Source: JAGOPO01 sp038065515
GTDB taxonomy: Bacteria > Patescibacteriota > Minisyncoccia > 2-02-FULL-40-12 > GWA2-44-9
Length of the DNA: 8,919 nt
Assembly: GCA_038065515.1 (NCBI GenBank)
Contig: JBBTQV010000039.1
Span: 1 to 8,919, forward strand
Reading direction: 5' to 3'
In this document: in pieces, positions 6,460-8,919 of the stretch
How the letters are laid out: each line of letters begins with the position of its first letter
How positions within the stretch are numbered: position 1 is the stretch's first letter
The notes under the pieces: generated by a model
Seen by the model: only the letters and a program-made list of their open reading frames with translations
What the model was told of the DNA's origin: nothing
Database searches by the model: none
Program-made: the position numbers and the translations under genes

Positions 6460-8037
6460 ATGCCTTACGAGTACCTCTCCTACGGGCGCGCCGCCGACAT
6501 CACCGACCGGCGCGACCGGTTCATCTACCGCCTCCTTGAGCTCCAGCCCGGCGTGCTCGCCTGGCTCACACTCATTGCCGTTGTCGCTGCATCGTATTGG
6601 ATGCCGGTCTATGCGGCAGTTTTTATTATCATCTTTGACCTGTATTGGCTCATCAAAACAATTTACCTGTCATTGCATATGAGTCACACATTTCGTGCGA
6701 TGCGTTCCAATCAACGCGTCGACTGGATGCCGTTGCTGGCCGGTACAACGCCGTATTCTCAAGAATTGTCCGGCGTAACCTGGGAAGATATCCGCCACCT
6801 GGTCGTACTTCCGATGGCGACCGAACCGTACGAGGTCGTGCGCGAAAGTTTCGAGGGACTCCTGAAGACCAGCTGGCCGTTGGACAACATGATCGTCGCA
6901 CTGGCCATAGAAGGCAGGGTAGGGGCACCGGCGCGGGAGATTGCCGAGCGAATACAGAACGAGTTCGGGCAGCGCTTTCTCCGTTTTTTGATTACCGAAC
7001 ATCCGGATAACATCGTCGGCGAAGTCCGCGGGAAAGGATCGAACGAGACCTGGGCCGGCAAGGAAGCCCTGAAAGTCATTGACGAGTTGCGAATTCCGTA
7101 CCGCAATGTCGTCGTCTCGGTCTTCGATGTGGATACGGTCACGCCTCATGATTTCTTTGCCTGTCTCGCTTGGCACTACCTGACAGCCGCGCGGCCGCTT
7201 CGTTCTTCATACCAGCCCGTTCCGGTGTTCAGCAATAATATCTGGCATGCTCCCGCCTTCGCCCGTGTCTTTGCGTTCTCCACAACATTCTGGCAGATGA
7301 TTCAGCAGGCGCGGCCCGAACAGCTGGTCACATTCTCCAGTCAGTCGATCAGCCTGCAGGCTCTTGTGGATGTGGGATTCTGGCAGGTGAATGTGGTGAG
7401 TGAAGACTCCCAAATTTTCTGGAAGTGCCTCCTCCGATATGACGGCGATTGGCGTACCGTGCCCCTGCACTATCCGGTGTATATGGATGCCAATGTTGCG
7501 CCGACCTTTTGGGGAACATTGGTGAATCAGTATAAGCAAATCCGCCGTTGGCATTACGGCGTTGAGAACAATCCATATTTCTTATTTGGATTCCTGAAGA
7601 ACAAGCGCATCTCGTTGAGCACCAAGATACGCCACGGCTTCAATATGATAGAAAAGACACATTCCAGTGCCACGAACGCGCTCATCATCTTTTTGCTTGG
7701 CTGGCTTCCGGTCACCATCGGCACCGGTCGCTTCGGCTCAACGGTGCTGTCATACAAGCTCCCATCCATCACAACGACCATCATGTTGCTGGCAATGGTC
7801 GGACTTATCTCCTCGGCAATCATCTCGATGGTCATGCTCCCTCCGCGCCCTCCGAACTTCGGCAAGTTCCGCTATGTGTGGATGGTTCTGCAGTGGGCGC
7901 TGTTTCCCGTCAATTTTATCTTCTTCGGTTCTATTCCGGCTCTCGATGCGCAAACCCGCCTCATGTTCGGTAAGTATATGGGCTTCTGGGTCACTCCGAA
8001 GTCCAGAACACCTGCGCAGAAGCCATCACAAATATGA
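6460..8037 (+). CDS. GT2-type membrane glycosyltransferase (QxxRW)
   Basis: 525 residues from the ATG at 6460. An in-frame GTG at 6436 would add eight residues but coincides with the likely -10 region. Two N-terminal transmembrane helices (about 32-48 and 49-68) precede a cytoplasmic catalytic domain, and three more helices follow (about 404-421, 437-460, 473-492), the layout of cellulose- or hyaluronan-synthase-like enzymes. Motifs in order are LVVLPMATEP near the domain start, D223-V-D225 (sugar-nucleotide/metal binding), SED at 314-316 as the likely catalytic-base region, and QIRRW at 360-364, matching the Q(Q/R)xRW acceptor-site signature. The first conserved Asp pair of GT2 enzymes is not obvious: the strand ends in LAIEGR with E151. 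Donor, acceptor and whether it makes a polymer or modifies a lipid cannot be read from sequence. It overlaps the phosphatase gene by 4 nt (ATGA), so the two are probably translated together. Confidence 0.85.
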   Translation: MPYEYLSYGRAADITDRRDRFIYRLLELQPGVLAWLTLIAVVAASYWMPVYAAVFIIIFDLYWLIKTIYLSLHMSHTFRAMRSNQRVDWMPLLAGTTPYSQELSGVTWEDIRHLVVLPMATEPYEVVRESFEGLLKTSWPLDNMIVALAIEGRVGAPAREIAERIQNEFGQRFLRFLITEHPDNIVGEVRGKGSNETWAGKEALKVIDELRIPYRNVVVSVFDVDTVTPHDFFACLAWHYLTAARPLRSSYQPVPVFSNNIWHAPAFARVFAFSTTFWQMIQQARPEQLVTFSSQSISLQALVDVGFWQVNVVSEDSQIFWKCLLRYDGDWRTVPLHYPVYMDANVAPTFWGTLVNQYKQIRRWHYGVENNPYFLFGFLKNKRISLSTKIRHGFNMIEKTHSSATNALIIFLLGWLPVTIGTGRFGSTVLSYKLPSITTTIMLLAMVGLISSAIISMVMLPPRPPNFGKFRYVWMVLQWALFPVNFIFFGSIPALDAQTRLMFGKYMGFWVTPKSRTPAQKPSQI

Positions 8038-8774
8038 AAATCGAATTTTCACCCGAACAACGGGAGGCCCACAAACTCAATGCCGGTGCGGAGAGTCTCA
8101 AATCTCCCAAACATGAAAACCAAGATAGAGTGCTGGTTGATGTGGAGCATGGCGCTTTTGGTGTTTTTGATGGTCTGGGTGGATATAGGGGAGCAGAGGT
8201 GGCCGCCGCTTTGGCGCGTGATATTGTACAAACGAGATTAGCCGCGCTCCCCACGGATGCTTCTCTTGAAACCACAAGAGACGCAGTGGTGACAGCCCTT
8301 CGCGCCGCTGACCAAGCCATCAAAATAAAGGCGCGAGAGAACTCATCCTTGAGTCGCATGTGCACAACTGCCACGGTTCTCAAGGTCTGGAAAAGTACGG
8401 GAGGTAAGCGCTCTCTCATTATTAGGAATGTCGGGGACTCTCATGTGTACTACCTGAACGCAGACGGAAACTTTTCTCATATTACTGGAGGCGGCGATGA
8501 GCTCGATCAGGCGCTCGGTGATTCCTATAGTGCTCTCGCCCCTCATGTTTTTACTATCGATTTGGTACGGACGGGGGACAAAGCTCTCATCTGTTCGGAT
8601 GGCGTGTACAGACCGCTCACTGAAGTAATCCTGAAAGAGATTTTAGATAACGAACGCAGTCCCGAAATAGCCGCACAGAAACTAGCATCAAAAGCTCAAG
8701 AAAGAGCGGCGGAAGATCCGTATATGCACGGCGGGCCACCAGACGATGCGAGTGTGATTGTTGTCCGTTTGTGA
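8034..8774 (+). CDS. PP2C-family (PPM) protein Ser/Thr phosphatase
   Basis: 246 residues covering one whole PP2C domain, a metal-dependent phosphatase removing phosphate from Ser/Thr of proteins. Motifs in order: ENQDR with D31, FGVFDGLGGYRGAE with D46 and G47, a CTTATVL segment (usually GTT), VGDSHVYY with D135, LICSDGVY with D189, and a terminal PDDASVIVV with D237/D238. The main metal ligands are therefore in place. The Arg normally three residues before the N-Q/E-D motif, which binds phosphate, appears to be Lys26 or displaced. There is no signal peptide or membrane segment, so it is cytoplasmic. It starts inside the stop of the glycosyltransferase gene, with no Shine-Dalgarno. No partner kinase is in view. 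Half of its arginine codons (8 of 16) are AGA or AGG, unlike all upstream genes, which suggests a different origin or expression regime. Confidence 0.9.
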   Translation: MKIEFSPEQREAHKLNAGAESLKSPKHENQDRVLVDVEHGAFGVFDGLGGYRGAEVAAALARDIVQTRLAALPTDASLETTRDAVVTALRAADQAIKIKARENSSLSRMCTTATVLKVWKSTGGKRSLIIRNVGDSHVYYLNADGNFSHITGGGDELDQALGDSYSALAPHVFTIDLVRTGDKALICSDGVYRPLTEVILKEILDNERSPEIAAQKLASKAQERAAEDPYMHGGPPDDASVIVVRL

Positions 8775-8783
8775 TTGGACAGC

Positions 8784-8800
8784 TTTGGGAATCTCCCAAA
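8784..8800. repeat. perfect 7-bp inverted repeat after the phosphatase gene
   Basis: TTTGGGA-ATC-TCCCAAA begins 9 nt after the stop codon. No T-run follows on either strand, so it is not a standard terminator. It could be an mRNA 3'-end stabiliser or a protein-binding palindrome; the loop of three bases is just enough for a hairpin. Confidence 0.6.
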
Positions 8801-8816
8801 AGAACAGCCCCTTGCC

Positions 8817-8858
8817 GTGCAATCTCCGCCCCGCCAAGGCGGGGCTATTTATTTGCAC
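8817..8858 (+). terminator. nested hairpin terminator of the glycosyltransferase-phosphatase operon
   Basis: The core stem GCCCCGCC (8828-8835) and GGCGGGGC (8838-8845) are separated by AA, so it folds as about seven GC-rich pairs with a CAAG loop. The U-rich tail TATTTATTT follows (8846-8854). A second, outer pair GTGCAA (8817-8822)/TTGCAC (8853-8858) encloses the core, which is more symmetry than a simple terminator needs. Confidence 0.85.
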
Positions 8859-8864
8859 TTTCAT

Positions 8865-8893
8865 AAAAAGCCCCCCTCCAACGGGAAGGGGGC
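8865..8893 (-). terminator. terminator for a minus-strand gene beyond the right edge
   Basis: Read on the minus strand, a GC-rich stem (plus-strand arms 8870-8879 and 8884-8893, with TCC/GGA closing an AACG loop and five C-G pairs beyond a bulged A) is followed by TTTTT (8869-8865). The plus strand has no T-run after it. This indicates a convergent gene whose end lies right of the window. The last 26 bases contain nothing else I can identify. Confidence 0.72.
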
Positions 8894-8919
8894 GCAGAGC
8901 AACCGACAAGACCGAAAAG

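Noticed and set aside
8101..8111. 11-nt match AATCTCCCAAA between the phosphatase start (8101) and the palindrome (8790)
   Set aside because: Too short to claim as a repeat or attachment site; one copy is within conserved coding sequence and no other boundary marks are present.

Overview
The window looks like bacterial chromosome of moderate-to-high GC, with short compact genes and ATGA stop/start overlaps. All supported genes lie on the plus strand. The gene content (tsaE-polA-DUF3048-holA followed by a membrane GT2 and a PP2C phosphatase), the apparent short-leader promoters and the absence of Shine-Dalgarno sequences on the housekeeping genes suggest a member of the Patescibacteria/CPR. 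That placement is inference, because no rRNA or marker phylogeny is available here.

Layout. (1) 1-1347: a self-contained two-gene unit. A strong sigma-70-type promoter (TTGACA, 17-nt spacer, TGA-TATACT) precedes a secreted Tyr-rich, Cys-containing protein (158-886) and a small membrane-anchored protein with a duplicated EFNPPVIV motif (897-1295). Both have clear Shine-Dalgarno sequences, and a strong two-part hairpin with a T-run closes the unit. I recognise neither protein. (2) 1350-6426: a tightly packed operon of tsaE (ATPase for tRNA t6A synthesis), polA (DNA polymerase I), a DUF3048/YerB-like membrane-anchored protein and holA (DNA polymerase III delta subunit). The junctions are a 4-nt overlap, a 4-nt overlap and a 4-nt gap. 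It joins replication/repair and tRNA modification with one envelope protein. (3) 6435-8774: a GT2-type membrane glycosyltransferase with a QIRRW motif, overlapping by 4 nt a PP2C-type Ser/Thr phosphatase. (4) 8775-8919: no gene. It holds an inverted repeat, a nested hairpin terminator for the plus strand, and a hairpin with a T-run reading on the minus strand, which implies a convergent gene beyond the right edge.

The points most worth following are the identical GTGGTA box exactly 24 nt upstream of the ATG of both tsaE and the glycosyltransferase, the split between Shine-Dalgarno-led and leaderless/coupled genes, the GT-phosphatase pair with foreign-looking arginine codon use in the phosphatase, the loss of the exonuclease acidic residues from PolA, and the two unknown surface proteins. 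No CRISPR array, tRNA, rRNA, insertion sequence or clear mobile element was seen.
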